Below, piece by piece: positions 32,837 through 41,838 of a stretch of 64,000 bases of DNA. Numbering within the stretch: the stretch's first letter is position 1; each line of letters starts with the position of its first letter. Source of the DNA: an uncultured Opitutia bacterium (GTDB taxonomy: Bacteria; Verrucomicrobiota; Verrucomicrobiia; Opitutales; Opitutaceae); assembly GCA_903827245.1 (NCBI GenBank), contig CAIKHO010000030.1, positions 62,001-126,000 of the forward strand, given 5' to 3'. Position numbers and translations under genes: made by a program. The notes under the pieces were generated by a model, which saw only the letters and a program-made list of their open reading frames with translations, was not told the origin of the DNA and did no database searches.

Positions 32837-35242
32837 ATGCCCTTTTCCCCTCGGTCGAATCATAGTCCCTCGTCCATTGTGACGACATCATGGCCGCTGG
32901 CCGTCATCCTCGGCTTGACCGGCTTGGGTCATGACGCGACCGCCGCGGACACCCGCGCGGTTCATGCTCCGCCGTCCAACCCCACTGCGGCCCTCGTTGA
33001 TCATTACTGCCTCGATTGCCATGATTCGGCGACCAAGAAGGGCGGCGTTTCGCTCGAGGAGCTCGACGCCGCCCGCCCGGCCGCGAACCCGGAGGCGTGG
33101 GAGCGCGTCGTTCGCAAGCTCAGCCACCGGCAGATGCCGCCCATCGGCGAGGCCCGTCCCGACGAGGCGGCCTACAACCAAGTCGTCGCCAGCCTCCAGT
33201 CCGCGCTCGATCGCGCCGCGCAGTCGCATCCCAATCCCGGCCGCACGGACACCTTCCGCCGTCTCAACCGCACCGAATACCAGAATGCCGTCCGCGATCT
33301 GCTCGGCGTGCAGATCGATGCCGCTGCCCTGCTGCCCAACGACGAGTCCAGCCATGGCTTCGACAATGTGACCGTCGGCAACCTCTCCCCGACCCTCCTC
33401 GACCGCTACGTCACCGCCGCGGAGCGCATCAGCCGCCTCGCGGTGGGCACGCCCCTGCGCACGCCCGGGGGCGACACGATCCGCATCCGGCCCGACATCA
33501 CCCAGGAGGAGCATGTCGAGGGCCTGCCAGTCGGCACCCGCGGCGGCGCCCTGATCCCCTACGAGTTTTCCGAGGACGGGGAGTACGAGATCCAGATCCG
33601 GCTCACGCGCGACCGCAACGAAATGGTCGAGGGTCTCTACAAGCCGCATGACGTGGAACTGCTGCTGGACCGCGCGCGCGTCGCCGCGTTCACCGTGGCG
33701 CCGCCCGAGGGCACGAAGAGCTACGAGGCCGTCGACCAGCATCTCAAGGCCCGCGTCCAGGTGAAAGCCGGCCCGCACCAGCTCGGGGTCACTTTCCCGA
33801 AAAATCCCTCCGACCTGCTCGAGACCGAGCGCCAGCCGTTCACCGCGCATTTTAACATGCACCGGCATCCGCGCATCACGCCCGCCGTGTATCAGGTTTC
33901 GATCACCGGTCCCTACGGCGCGGCCAGCCCCGGCGATACCCCCAGCCGCCGCCTGATCTTCGGGACCGAACCCCAGCACCCGGCCGACCCCGCGGCCGAG
34001 GAGGCCGGCGCCCGGAAGATCCTTTCCAACCTCATGCGCCGCGCCTATCGGCGGCCGGTGACCGAGGACGACTTCCGCAAGCCCATGGAATTTTTCCGCG
34101 ACGGCCGTGCGAATGGCGGATTCGACGCCGGCATCGAGTCCGCCCTGAGCGCGGTGCTCGTAAGCCCGCGATTCCTGTTCCGGGTCGAGGCGGACCCCGC
34201 CGGCGTTGCCCCAGGCAAAGTGTACCCGATCAGCGACCTCGAACTCGCCTCGCGCCTGTCGTTCTTTCTCTGGAGCAGCATCCCGGACGACGAGCTGCTC
34301 GACGCGGCGGTGCGCGGAGACCTCCGGCGGCCCGCGGTGCTCGAGCACCAGGTGCGCCGCATGCTCGCCGATGATCGCGCCGCGAGCCTCGCCACCAACT
34401 TCGCCAACCAGTGGCTCTACCTGCGCAACCTCGACTCGATGAGTCCGGACCTGCGGCTCTTCCCGGACTTCGACGACAATCTGCGTCAGTCGATGCGCCA
34501 GGAAACCGAGTTGTTCTTCGAAAGCATCCAGCATGAGGACCTCAGCGTGCTCGACCTGCTGAAGTCGGATTACACCTTCCTGAACGAACGCCTCGCAAAG
34601 CACTATGGCATCCCGAACATCTACGGCAGCCGCTTCCGGCGCGTGACGCTCGACCCCGCCAGCCACCGCGGCGGGCTGCTGCGGCAGGGCAGCATCCTCA
34701 CCGTGACGTCCTACGCCACCCGGACCGCGCCCACCATCCGTGGAAAATGGATCATGGAAAACCTCTTTGGCACCCCGCCGATTCCGCCGCCGCCCAACGT
34801 GCCCGCGCTGAAGGAAAGCACCGTCTCGGCCAGCCTGCCCATGCGTGCACGCCTCGCGGAGCACCGCGCCAATCCCGCCTGCGCGAGCTGCCACAACCTC
34901 ATTGATCCCGCCGGCTTCGCGCTGGAAAACTTCGACGCGATCGGCCGCTGGCGCATCGTCGAGGACGGCCAGCCGATCGACCCCAGTGGCGGCCTGCCCG
35001 ACGGCAGCACGTGCTCCGGTGTCACCGGGCTCGAGCAGGGCCTGCTCGCCCGCCCCGAGATCTTTGCCGGCACGATGACCGAGAAACTGCTGACCTACGC
35101 GCTCGGTCGCGGCGTCGAGGATTACGACGCCCCCGCGATCCGGCAGGTCCTGCGCCAGGCACGGACGGACAACTACCGCTTCTCCTCTTTGATTTTGGGC
35201 CTAGTCAACAGCACACCGTTCCAGATGAGGAAATCACCATGA
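32837..35242 (+). CDS. DUF1592 domain-containing cytochrome c-like secreted protein
   Basis: This is an 801-residue protein of the Planctomycetes/Verrucomicrobia family with DUF1587-DUF1595-DUF1592-DUF1588-DUF1585 architecture. A hydrophobic segment at about 20-36 can act as an export signal. A haem-type motif CLDCH lies at 58-62. TFRRLNRTEYQNAVRDLLG (DUF1587) follows, and a second CASCH motif with NLIDPAGFALENFDAIGRW lies near residue 685. The start MPFSPRS was preferred over longer frames. Its last 4 bp overlap the DUF1552 gene. Proteins of this type are thought to be exported redox proteins, but no activity is established. Confidence 0.85.
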   Translation: MPFSPRSNHSPSSIVTTSWPLAVILGLTGLGHDATAADTRAVHAPPSNPTAALVDHYCLDCHDSATKKGGVSLEELDAARPAANPEAWERVVRKLSHRQMPPIGEARPDEAAYNQVVASLQSALDRAAQSHPNPGRTDTFRRLNRTEYQNAVRDLLGVQIDAAALLPNDESSHGFDNVTVGNLSPTLLDRYVTAAERISRLAVGTPLRTPGGDTIRIRPDITQEEHVEGLPVGTRGGALIPYEFSEDGEYEIQIRLTRDRNEMVEGLYKPHDVELLLDRARVAAFTVAPPEGTKSYEAVDQHLKARVQVKAGPHQLGVTFPKNPSDLLETERQPFTAHFNMHRHPRITPAVYQVSITGPYGAASPGDTPSRRLIFGTEPQHPADPAAEEAGARKILSNLMRRAYRRPVTEDDFRKPMEFFRDGRANGGFDAGIESALSAVLVSPRFLFRVEADPAGVAPGKVYPISDLELASRLSFFLWSSIPDDELLDAAVRGDLRRPAVLEHQVRRMLADDRAASLATNFANQWLYLRNLDSMSPDLRLFPDFDDNLRQSMRQETELFFESIQHEDLSVLDLLKSDYTFLNERLAKHYGIPNIYGSRFRRVTLDPASHRGGLLRQGSILTVTSYATRTAPTIRGKWIMENLFGTPPIPPPPNVPALKESTVSASLPMRARLAEHRANPACASCHNLIDPAGFALENFDAIGRWRIVEDGQPIDPSGGLPDGSTCSGVTGLEQGLLARPEIFAGTMTEKLLTYALGRGVEDYDAPAIRQVLRQARTDNYRFSSLILGLVNSTPFQMRKSP

Positions 35243-36585
35243 TCATCACCAAGAAGGCACTGCCACGACGCACGTTTCTCCGGGGCATGGGCGCCATGCT
35301 GGCCCTTCCCCTGCTCGATGCGATGGTCCCCGCCGCCACCGCCATGACCAGCACGCCGGCGAAACCTGTGCGCCGCCTCGGCTACATTTTCATGCCGATG
35401 GGCTGCGATCTCTCGCGCTGGACGCCCCCCGGCACCGACGGTCGCCTCGATACGCTCTCGCCGATCCTCAGCTCGCTCAATTCCGTCAAGGACCAGGTCA
35501 CCGCCGTCACCAACCTCGAGCTGGCCAATGCCTACCCCGGCACGCATGCCACCTCCAACGCCGCCTTCCTCAGCGCCGCGCGCGCAAAGCACACCGAGAG
35601 CTCGGATTTCTACCTCGGCACCACGGCCGACCAGATCGCCGCCCAGCAGATCGGCCAGGAAACGCAGCTGCCCTCGCTCGAGCTCGCCATGGACATGCTC
35701 CAGACCGTCGGGCAGTGCGACAACGGCTACGCCTGCGTCTACCAGAACAACCTCTCGTGGTCCTCGCCCACCACCCCGCTCCCAGCCGAGGCCCACCCGC
35801 GGCTCGTGTTCGAGACGCTCTTTGGCGAGGGCGGCAACATGGCCGAGCGCCGCGCCGCGCTGCGGAAGCGTGCCAGTCTCCTCGACTGGGTCACGGAGGA
35901 CTTGGGTAGTCTGCGGTCGAAGCTCGGCGTCGCCGACCGGGCCCGCATCTCGGAGTACCTCGACACCGTGCGCGAGGTCGAGCGCCGGATCCAGCGGGCC
36001 GAGGCCGACACGGCGGACAACCCCCTGCCCGACCTCGACCGCCCCACCGGCGTGCCGGCCTCCTACACCGAGCACGCGAAGCTGATGTTCGATCTCCAAG
36101 TGCTCGCCATGCAGGGCGACATCACGCGCGTCATGACTTTCCAGCTCGCCCGCGAAACCAGCACGCGCGTCTACCCCGAGACCGGCGTGACCGACCCCCA
36201 CCACCCGCTGTCGCACCACGGCAACGACCCGGACAAGATCGCGCGGATGGCAAAGATCAACCAGTTCCACGTCTCCCTCTTCGCCTATTTCCTCGAGCGC
36301 CTGAAGGCCACCCCCGAGGGCAACGGCACCCTGCTCGACCACTCCCTCCTCCTCTACGGCAGCGGCATGGGCAATCCCAACGTCCACGACCACACCAACC
36401 TCCCCGTCCTCGTGGCGGGCGGCGCCGCCGGCGGCATGAAGGGCGGACGTCACATCCGCTACGACAAACCCACCCCGCTCGCCAACCTCCATCTGACCCT
36501 CCTCGAGAAGGTCGGCGTCCGCATCGACTCCTTCGCCGACAGCAACGGGACGATGGACGAACTGTTCGCCCCACTTGCGATATGA
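35239..36585 (+). CDS. DUF1552 domain-containing Tat-exported protein
   Basis: This is a 448-residue DUF1552 protein. A twin-arginine signal is seen at the N-terminus (LPRRTFLRGMGAMLALPLLD). The body has family features such as GYIFMPMGCDLSRWTPPG and a C-terminal region with LLYGSGMGNPNVHDHTNLPV, as in sulfatase-like fold proteins. The start ATG overlaps the stop of the DUF1592 gene (ATGA); an upstream in-frame region was rejected because it lies within that gene. DUF1592 and DUF1552 genes are regularly paired, so they probably form one exported system. Confidence 0.87.
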   Translation: MIITKKALPRRTFLRGMGAMLALPLLDAMVPAATAMTSTPAKPVRRLGYIFMPMGCDLSRWTPPGTDGRLDTLSPILSSLNSVKDQVTAVTNLELANAYPGTHATSNAAFLSAARAKHTESSDFYLGTTADQIAAQQIGQETQLPSLELAMDMLQTVGQCDNGYACVYQNNLSWSSPTTPLPAEAHPRLVFETLFGEGGNMAERRAALRKRASLLDWVTEDLGSLRSKLGVADRARISEYLDTVREVERRIQRAEADTADNPLPDLDRPTGVPASYTEHAKLMFDLQVLAMQGDITRVMTFQLARETSTRVYPETGVTDPHHPLSHHGNDPDKIARMAKINQFHVSLFAYFLERLKATPEGNGTLLDHSLLLYGSGMGNPNVHDHTNLPVLVAGGAAGGMKGGRHIRYDKPTPLANLHLTLLEKVGVRIDSFADSNGTMDELFAPLAI

Positions 36586-38120
36586 AGCGCGTAGATAAAC
36601 CGGTAGGGCGCGGACTCCGCTCCGCGCCGGGCACACCCTCGGGCCCGTTCAAACAGTTTGCCCTCGCCGCCGCGGCCTTCCTCCTTCTCTCCGCTCCATT
36701 CGCCTCCGCCGCCGACACCCGTCTCGCCGACGCCGTCGAAAAACAGGATCGTGCCGCGATCACGCTCCTCCTCGACCAGCGGACCGACCTTAACGCGGCC
36801 CAAGTCGACGGCATGACCGCGCTCCACTGGTCCGTCTATCAGGACAACCTCGACCTCGCGAAGCGACTGGTCGCCGCCGGCGCCGCGGTGAAGACCGAGA
36901 ACCGCTATGGCGTGACCCCGCTCTCCCTCGCCTGCACCAACGGCAATACCGCGATGGTCGAGCTGCTGCTCACCGCCGGTGCCGATCCGAACAAACCCCT
37001 TCGCGGCGGAGAGACGCCCCTCATGACCGCCGCACGCACGGGCCTGACCGGTCCGGTCAAGGCGCTGCTCGATCACGGCGCGACCGTCGATGCCAAGGAT
37101 GCCCAGTCGCAAACCGCGCTGATGTGGGCGGCCGCCGACGGCCAGGTCGCCGTTGTCAATCAGCTCATCGCCGCGGGCGCGGATCTCCGCACACCCCTCG
37201 CCACCGGCTATACCCCGCTGTTCTTCGCCGTGCGCGAAGGCCGGACCGAGGTCGTCCGCGCCCTGCTCAAGGCCGGGCTTCCGATCAACGAGCCCATGCA
37301 GCCCAAGCGCACCGGTGGTAAATTCCCCAAGGTCGGGACCACGCCGTTGCACCTCGCGGTCGAGAACGGTCACTTCGAGCTCGCTGTCGCCCTCCTCGAC
37401 GCCGGCGCCAATCCGAACGACCAGGGCCCCGGCTACACCCCGCTGCACATGATGACCTGGGTCCGCAAGCCGAGCAGCGGCGACGACGGCGATCCCTCCC
37501 CCGTCGGCTCGGGCAATCTCAACAGCCTGCAATTCGTCCGCCAGCTCGTGGCCCACGGCGCCAACGTGAACCTGCGCCTCGAAAAGGGCGTGGCCGGAGG
37601 AGGCCGCCTCACCCGCAAGGGCGCGACCGCGTTCCTGCTCGCGTCCGAGACTGCGGACCTGCCGCTCATGCACCTGCTCCTCGAGCTCGGCGCCGATCCG
37701 ATGCTGCCGAACGCCGAGCACGCCACGCCGTTGATGGCGGCCGCCGGGGTCGGCACCCGCGCGCCGATCGAGGAGGCCGCCACCGAGGACGAGGCCCTTG
37801 AGGCAGTACAGCTGCTGCTCAGCCTCGGCGCGGACATCAACACGGTGGACGACAACGGCGAGACCGCGATGCACGGTGCCGCCTATGCGAATTTCCCGAA
37901 GATGGTGCACTTCCTCGCCGCCAAGGGCGCGAAGATTGAGATCTGGAACAAGAAGGACAAGCTCGGCTGGACCCCGCAGCTCGTCGCCGAGGGCCACCGC
38001 CCCGGCAACTTCAAGCCTTCCTATGAGACCCTCGACGCCGTCAAGGAAGTGATGATTGCCAACGGCGTCACCCCGCCTCCTCCCACGCCGTATATTCCCG
38101 TCATGGGTTACGGAAAATGA
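36582..38120 (+). CDS. Exported ankyrin-repeat protein
   Basis: This is a 512-residue protein with about ten ankyrin repeats (about 60-490; typical words GMTALHWSVYQDNLDLAKRL, GETPLMTAARTG, GHFELAVALLDAGANPNDQG). A hydrophobic export segment FALAAAAFLLLSAPFASAAD lies at about 26-45. The ATG overlaps the DUF1552 stop by 4 bp. Residues about 5-18 are encoded by a palindromic repeat (36603-36630), so the true N-terminus may be later. Ankyrin proteins bind other proteins; in this operon it may be the scaffold for the exported DUF1592/DUF1552 pair. Confidence 0.85.
   Translation: MKRVDKPVGRGLRSAPGTPSGPFKQFALAAAAFLLLSAPFASAADTRLADAVEKQDRAAITLLLDQRTDLNAAQVDGMTALHWSVYQDNLDLAKRLVAAGAAVKTENRYGVTPLSLACTNGNTAMVELLLTAGADPNKPLRGGETPLMTAARTGLTGPVKALLDHGATVDAKDAQSQTALMWAAADGQVAVVNQLIAAGADLRTPLATGYTPLFFAVREGRTEVVRALLKAGLPINEPMQPKRTGGKFPKVGTTPLHLAVENGHFELAVALLDAGANPNDQGPGYTPLHMMTWVRKPSSGDDGDPSPVGSGNLNSLQFVRQLVAHGANVNLRLEKGVAGGGRLTRKGATAFLLASETADLPLMHLLLELGADPMLPNAEHATPLMAAAGVGTRAPIEEAATEDEALEAVQLLLSLGADINTVDDNGETAMHGAAYANFPKMVHFLAAKGAKIEIWNKKDKLGWTPQLVAEGHRPGNFKPSYETLDAVKEVMIANGVTPPPPTPYIPVMGYGK
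36603..36630. repeat. GTAGGGCG-type palindrome inside the ankyrin gene start
   Basis: GGCGCGGA (36607-36614) and TCCGCGCC (36621-36628) form a perfect 8-bp stem with loop CTCCGC, preceded by GTAG. The same GTAGGG(G)CG lead word begins the palindromes at 40336 and 62835 and, reversed, at 41681-41710. Here it is in frame and encodes part of the region before the signal peptide of the ankyrin protein. Confidence 0.75.
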
Positions 38121-38170
38121 ACTTCGGCGTGCCTTCCGGCCGCCCAACTCCCGCTTCAATCCACGCCTCC

Positions 38171-39040
38171 ATGAAAAAACTCTTCCGAAATCTGTCGCTC
38201 GCGTTCGTCGCCGCTTGCGCCGCCACGGCTGTGATGGCACAGCCGGCTTCCGTCAAATATGCCCCGCCGTCGCAGTCGACGCCGCTCGGCACGACCTTCG
38301 TCGACTGGGATTCGCTCACGCCCAAGACCACCCCCGTCGGCCAGTCCCGCTCCGTCTTCGACAGCCCCACCCCAACCCTCGAGAAATTCGAGGTGCACAT
38401 CACCACGCTCCGCCCCGGCATGACGTCGCACGCGGAGCACCACCATCCTTGGGAGGAAATGCTCCTCATCAAGGAGGGCACCCTCGAGGTCTCCATTAAC
38501 GGCCAGAAGCATTCCGCCGGGCCCGGCAGCCTCGTCTTCTTCGCCTCGCATGATGTTCACAACCCGAAGAACGCCGGCGACATACCCGTCACGTACTACG
38601 TCATCAACTTCTACACCGACCTCGTCCACACCGTCGCCGACAAGCCCGCCGCCGAACAGGCCGTGCCGGGCAAGCTCCCTTCCTCCGTCATCGACTGCAA
38701 CAGCCTCCCGACCACCCCCACGCCCACCGGCTCCCGCGTCACCGTCGTCGATTCCCCCACGCTCACCTTCAACACGCTCCACAGCCACATCACGACGCTC
38801 AACCCCGGCCAGACCACGCAGGCTGATATGATCGATTCGGGCGATGAGCTCTTCATCCTCAAGGCCGGCACCCTCGAGGCGCGGGTCAACGGTGTCACCT
38901 GCCGGCTCAAGGAGGGATCGCTCTTCTATTGCGCGCCGAACGACAAGCGCACCTTCAAGAACATCGGAGCCGGGCCCGCCTCCTACCAGGTCATCAAGAT
39001 TGTCTCCGCCAATACCCCGAAGGCGGCGCCGGCAAAGTAA
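38171..39040 (+). CDS. Exported bicupin protein
   Basis: This is a 289-residue protein with a signal peptide (MKKLFRNLSLAFVAACAATA, cleavage after VMAQ) and two cupin domains. In the first (about 75-155), metal-ligand candidates HAEHHHPWEE and HDVHNPKN are intact. In the second (about 195-280), GDELFILKAGTLEARVNG keeps the fold but the His residues are replaced (DMIDSGDE), so it probably lacks the metal. An alternative ATG at 38117 overlaps the ankyrin stop but would bury the signal peptide, so I use 38171. It may be an exported sugar- or acid-modifying protein; the substrate is unknown. Confidence 0.8.
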   Translation: MKKLFRNLSLAFVAACAATAVMAQPASVKYAPPSQSTPLGTTFVDWDSLTPKTTPVGQSRSVFDSPTPTLEKFEVHITTLRPGMTSHAEHHHPWEEMLLIKEGTLEVSINGQKHSAGPGSLVFFASHDVHNPKNAGDIPVTYYVINFYTDLVHTVADKPAAEQAVPGKLPSSVIDCNSLPTTPTPTGSRVTVVDSPTLTFNTLHSHITTLNPGQTTQADMIDSGDELFILKAGTLEARVNGVTCRLKEGSLFYCAPNDKRTFKNIGAGPASYQVIKIVSANTPKAAPAK

Positions 39041-39072
39041 GCCACGGCAATCCACGAACCTGTCGGATCAAT

Positions 39073-39250
39073 CCGTTTTTGCCACAGATTGCACTGATGC
39101 GGGAAATCCCAAGGAATCCCGCTTGCCAGTCTGGGTTGGAGCAGCGACCTCCCGGTCGCTGTCAGAACGCGACCGGGAGGTCGCGCCTCCATCTTCCGTC
39201 GGCTTGAATTAAATATCAGTGCCAACCGTGAAATCAGTGGCCAAAAAACC
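39073..39250. repeat. Inverted-ended element upstream of the Tat amidohydrolase
   Basis: The left end has TTTTTGCCACAGATTGCACT (39075-39097). The right end, reverse-complemented (39214-39250), reads TTTTTTGGCCACTGATTTCA. Between these ends lies another repeat (39134-39190), so this looks like one element inserted in another. The right end stops 15 bp before the amidohydrolase start codon. Confidence 0.65.
39134..39190. repeat. GTTGGAGCAGCGACCTCCCGGTCGC repeat, double palindrome
   Basis: GCGACC-TCCC-GGTCGC (39144-39159) is followed by its exact inverse GCGACC-GGGA-GGTCGC (39169-39184). Each can form its own hairpin, and the two can pair with one another over 16 bp. Related copies are at 40446-40472, 44411-44450 and, degenerate, 55371-55412. 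A conserved word near GGGTTGGAGCA precedes the palindrome in several of them. Confidence 0.85.
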
Positions 39251-39265
39251 TTCCCCGTTCCTTTC

Positions 39266-40249
39266 ATGAAAAAATCCCTCATCTCCCGCCGGCACTTCCT
39301 CGGCACCGTCGCCGTGGCCGCCGCCCTGCCCCGTGTCCTCAAGGCCGCCACCGCCGGGGTCGCCGACATTCCGATCATCGACACCCACATCCACCTCTTC
39401 GACGGCAATCGCCCACAGGGCGCGCCGTACAAGGGCGGCCGCAAGTTCGTCGGTGGCGTGGCGCTCCCCGCCATGTATGCCAAGTTCGCCCGGCCGCTCG
39501 GCATCGTCGGCGCGCTGGAGGTCGACGCCAGCCCCTGGGTCGAGGATAACCTCTGGGTCCTCGAGACGATCCAGCCCGAGACCCTCATGGTCGGCACGAT
39601 CGGCAACCTGCAGCCCGAGAAGCCGGAGTTCGGCGCCTACCTCGAGCGCTACGCCAAGAACCCGCTCTTCCGCGGCATCCGTTACGGCAACAACTGGGGC
39701 TACAACATCGCCCAGCAGGCGGACAACCCCGTCTTCATCGATGGCCTCAAGCTCATGGCCAAGGGCAAGCTCGTCCTCGACACTGCCAACCCCCGCATGG
39801 ACCTGCTGCAGGCAGTGGTGAAGGTCAGCGACAAGGTGCCGGACCTCCGCATCATTATCGATCACCTGCCCTCGTTCGACCCCACGCCGCAGAACCAGGC
39901 CGACTACGACGCCGTGCTGAAGGAAATCGCGTCGCGTCCGCAGATCTACACGAAGCTGTCGGAAATCGTCCATCCGGTCGGTCCCCAGCCCGGCACCCTG
40001 ACGCCCGGCCTGGCCGCGTACCGCGACCGCCTCGACACCCTGATGCGCTGCTTCGGCGAGGACCGCGTGGTCTTCGGCAGCGACTGGCCCAACTGCGTCG
40101 GCGTCTCGGAGGTACCCGACACCGTGGCGCTCGTACGCGAATACTTCTCCACCAAGTCCCGCGCCGCCGCGGAAAAATACTTCTGGAAAAACTCCATTGC
40201 CGCCTACAGCTGGATCAAACGCGAACCCGGCCAGCCGGCCCTTGCCTAG
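39266..40249 (+). CDS. Tat-exported amidohydrolase (amidohydrolase-2 family)
   Basis: This is a 327-residue TIM-barrel hydrolase. A twin-arginine signal (ISRRHFLGTVAVAAALPRVL) is at the N-terminus. Metal-site motifs are IIDTHIHLFDG (about 36-46), IIIDHLPSF and VFGSDWPNCVG near the C-terminus. The pattern resembles L-fuconolactonase and other sugar-lactone hydrolases, but the substrate is uncertain. It is followed 270 bp later by a secreted alpha/beta hydrolase, with repeat elements between. It may act in the periplasm on a lactone or ester product of polysaccharide breakdown. Confidence 0.83.
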   Translation: MKKSLISRRHFLGTVAVAAALPRVLKAATAGVADIPIIDTHIHLFDGNRPQGAPYKGGRKFVGGVALPAMYAKFARPLGIVGALEVDASPWVEDNLWVLETIQPETLMVGTIGNLQPEKPEFGAYLERYAKNPLFRGIRYGNNWGYNIAQQADNPVFIDGLKLMAKGKLVLDTANPRMDLLQAVVKVSDKVPDLRIIIDHLPSFDPTPQNQADYDAVLKEIASRPQIYTKLSEIVHPVGPQPGTLTPGLAAYRDRLDTLMRCFGEDRVVFGSDWPNCVGVSEVPDTVALVREYFSTKSRAAAEKYFWKNSIAAYSWIKREPGQPALA

Positions 40250-40335
40250 GAAGCCCGAACTCAAACCAGCTTCGCGCCACGACGCAGCGACGCCACGATT
40301 CCAAGCCTGTTTTCAATTCTATTTTACCTTCCGAG

Positions 40336-40395
40336 TAGGGGCGTTGCTTGACGACGCCCCGACGCGGTCACACCGCGTCCCTCCGTAAAAACCGC
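40336..40395. repeat. Tandem GTAGGGGCG / GACGCGGT palindromes
   Basis: GGGGCGT (around 40338) pairs with ACGCCCC around a 9-nt loop. It is followed directly by GACGCGGT-CAC-ACCGCGTC. The lead word GTAGGGGCG is shared with 62835-62858 and the ankyrin-gene copy at 36603. It lies about 90 bp past the amidohydrolase stop. Confidence 0.75.
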
Positions 40396-40445
40396 CAGCA
40401 AACCGTCTCCAGCCAGAGCCCGACTCCATCCCATCGACTACAAAT

Positions 40446-40472
40446 GTTGGAGCGGCGACCTCCCGGTCGCCG
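40446..40472. repeat. GTTGGAGCGGCGACC repeat
   Basis: CGGCGACC-TCCC-GGTCGCCG (40453-40472) is a perfect 8-bp stem with a TCCC loop, preceded by TGTTGGAG. It belongs to the family at 39134-39190 and 44411-44450. It lies about 50 bp upstream of the alpha/beta hydrolase start and thus within its leader. Confidence 0.8.
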
Positions 40473-40519
40473 CCCGACGCGCCTAGGACGTCACATCTTC
40501 ACCCTCTCCCCTACCCCTC

Positions 40520-41500
40520 ATGAAATCCCTCCTCCTGTTTTTCACGCTCTGTGCGTTTTCTACCATGACCTTTGCCGCCGACGCCCAACCGGCCGCCCCC
40601 GCCACCGCCAAGGCCCCTGTCGACCAGCCGCCGCCGACCATGACCAATGTCGCCTATGGCACGCACCCGCGCGAGGTCCTCGATTTCTGGCAGGCGAAGT
40701 CGAGCAGGCCCACGCCGCTGGTGCTCCATATCCACGGCGGCGGCTGGGTGACGGGCGACAAGGCCGTCGTTCCCGGCCTGAAGCTCTATCTCGCGGCCGG
40801 GATTTCCGTGGTGTCCATCAATTACCGGTACATCACCCAGGCCATCGACGCGGGCGTGATGCCGCCGGTCAAGTGGCCGATCGAGGACGCCGTGCGGGCG
40901 CTGCAGTTCATCCGGAGCAAGGCCAAGGAGTGGAACATCGATCCGGTGCGGATCGGCGCCACCGGCAGCTCCGCCGGCTCGTGCTCGAGCCTCTACCTGG
41001 CGTTTCACGACGACATGGCCGACCCCGCCAGCAGCGATCCGATCGCGCGGCAGTCGACCCGCCTGTGGTGCGCCGCGGTGAACGTCGCGCAGACCTCGCT
41101 GGATCCGCAGCAGATGATCGAGTGGACGCCGAACAGCCGCTACGGCGGCCACGCGTTCGGCTTCTTTCCCGACCCGAAGGACCTCAAGACCCGCGACACC
41201 GCGTTCGCGCAGTTCCTCGCTGGTCGCGAAAAAGTTCTCCCTTGGATCAAGGAATACTCCCCCTACGAGCACGTGACCCGCGATGACCCGCCGATCTATC
41301 TTTTCTACCCCGCGCCCCCCGCCCTCGGCAAACCGGCGCCCGACCCGACCCACACGGCGAACTTCGGCGTGAAGCTCCAGGAACATGCCCGCAGCGTCGG
41401 CGTCGACTGCGAACTGGTCTACCCCGGCGCTCCCGACGTGAAGCATCCGCAGATCACCGACTACCTGATCGCGGTCCTCAAAGCACCGGCGAGAATGTGA
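40520..41500 (+). CDS. Secreted alpha/beta hydrolase (esterase)
   Basis: This is a 326-residue hydrolase with a signal peptide (MKSLLLFFTLCAFSTMTFAAD). The oxyanion-hole motif is HIHGGGWVTGD (about 73-83), and the nucleophile elbow is ATGSSAGSCSS (about 154-164) with Ser in the G-S-S-A-G context. A C-terminal His in DVKHPQITDYL may complete the triad. These features fit the hormone-sensitive lipase/BD-FAE-like esterase group, often involved in removing acyl groups from plant polysaccharides. No other gene of its strand is close, so the true substrate is open. Confidence 0.83.
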   Translation: MKSLLLFFTLCAFSTMTFAADAQPAAPATAKAPVDQPPPTMTNVAYGTHPREVLDFWQAKSSRPTPLVLHIHGGGWVTGDKAVVPGLKLYLAAGISVVSINYRYITQAIDAGVMPPVKWPIEDAVRALQFIRSKAKEWNIDPVRIGATGSSAGSCSSLYLAFHDDMADPASSDPIARQSTRLWCAAVNVAQTSLDPQQMIEWTPNSRYGGHAFGFFPDPKDLKTRDTAFAQFLAGREKVLPWIKEYSPYEHVTRDDPPIYLFYPAPPALGKPAPDPTHTANFGVKLQEHARSVGVDCELVYPGAPDVKHPQITDYLIAVLKAPARM

Positions 41501-41838
41501 CCGGCTGCTGCGTATCTAGGACCTGAGCCCGGCGCTTGAACGCCGGTAGGCGTGGGTGGCCGCCGACCTCCGGGCGGCGGATTCCGGTTGGCGTTGTGCC
41601 ACACCGCCGCCGATGCGTGACATAATGCCAATGTCTTTTAACTTTTAGGTCTTAGGTAAGCGAACCATACTGGGGAGCACGCGGCTCGGCAGGGACGCCT
41701 CGCCCTACCCACGGACACTCAGGCTGCGTTTATCCATTTTTTAAGGGACGTTGGTGTTACTCCGAACCGCTGTCTGGGATAATGTCTCGTTGGCCCGTCG
41801 CGCCTAAGAAACGCGCGCCCGCTTCGTTATTCTTTATC
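41501..41838. other. Gene-free spacer with hairpins upstream of the orphan tonB
   Basis: These 338 bp contain CCGGCG-CTTGAA-CGCCGG (41529-41546), a CCGCCG/CGGCGG hairpin near 41561-41580, and a GTAGGGCGAGGCGTCCC-type word in reverse at 41681-41710. The tonB frame is open from 41782, but the residues before 41839 do not resemble the paralogue, so translation more likely starts at 41839. A promoter was not identified. Confidence 0.5.

Noticed and set aside
32888-34894. A 668-codon open frame on the minus strand opposite the DUF1592 gene
   Set aside because: It is the antisense shadow of a high-GC gene; its protein is Arg/Gly/Ala/Val-rich with no domain, while the plus strand encodes a recognisable family.
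35011-35238. Upstream extension of the DUF1552 frame
   Set aside because: It lies inside the DUF1592 coding region in another frame, and the Tat signal is correctly N-terminal only with the start at 35239.
36459-38240. A 593-codon minus-strand open frame opposite the ankyrin gene
   Set aside because: Antisense of ankyrin repeats; its periodic pattern mirrors the ankyrin repeats on the other strand.
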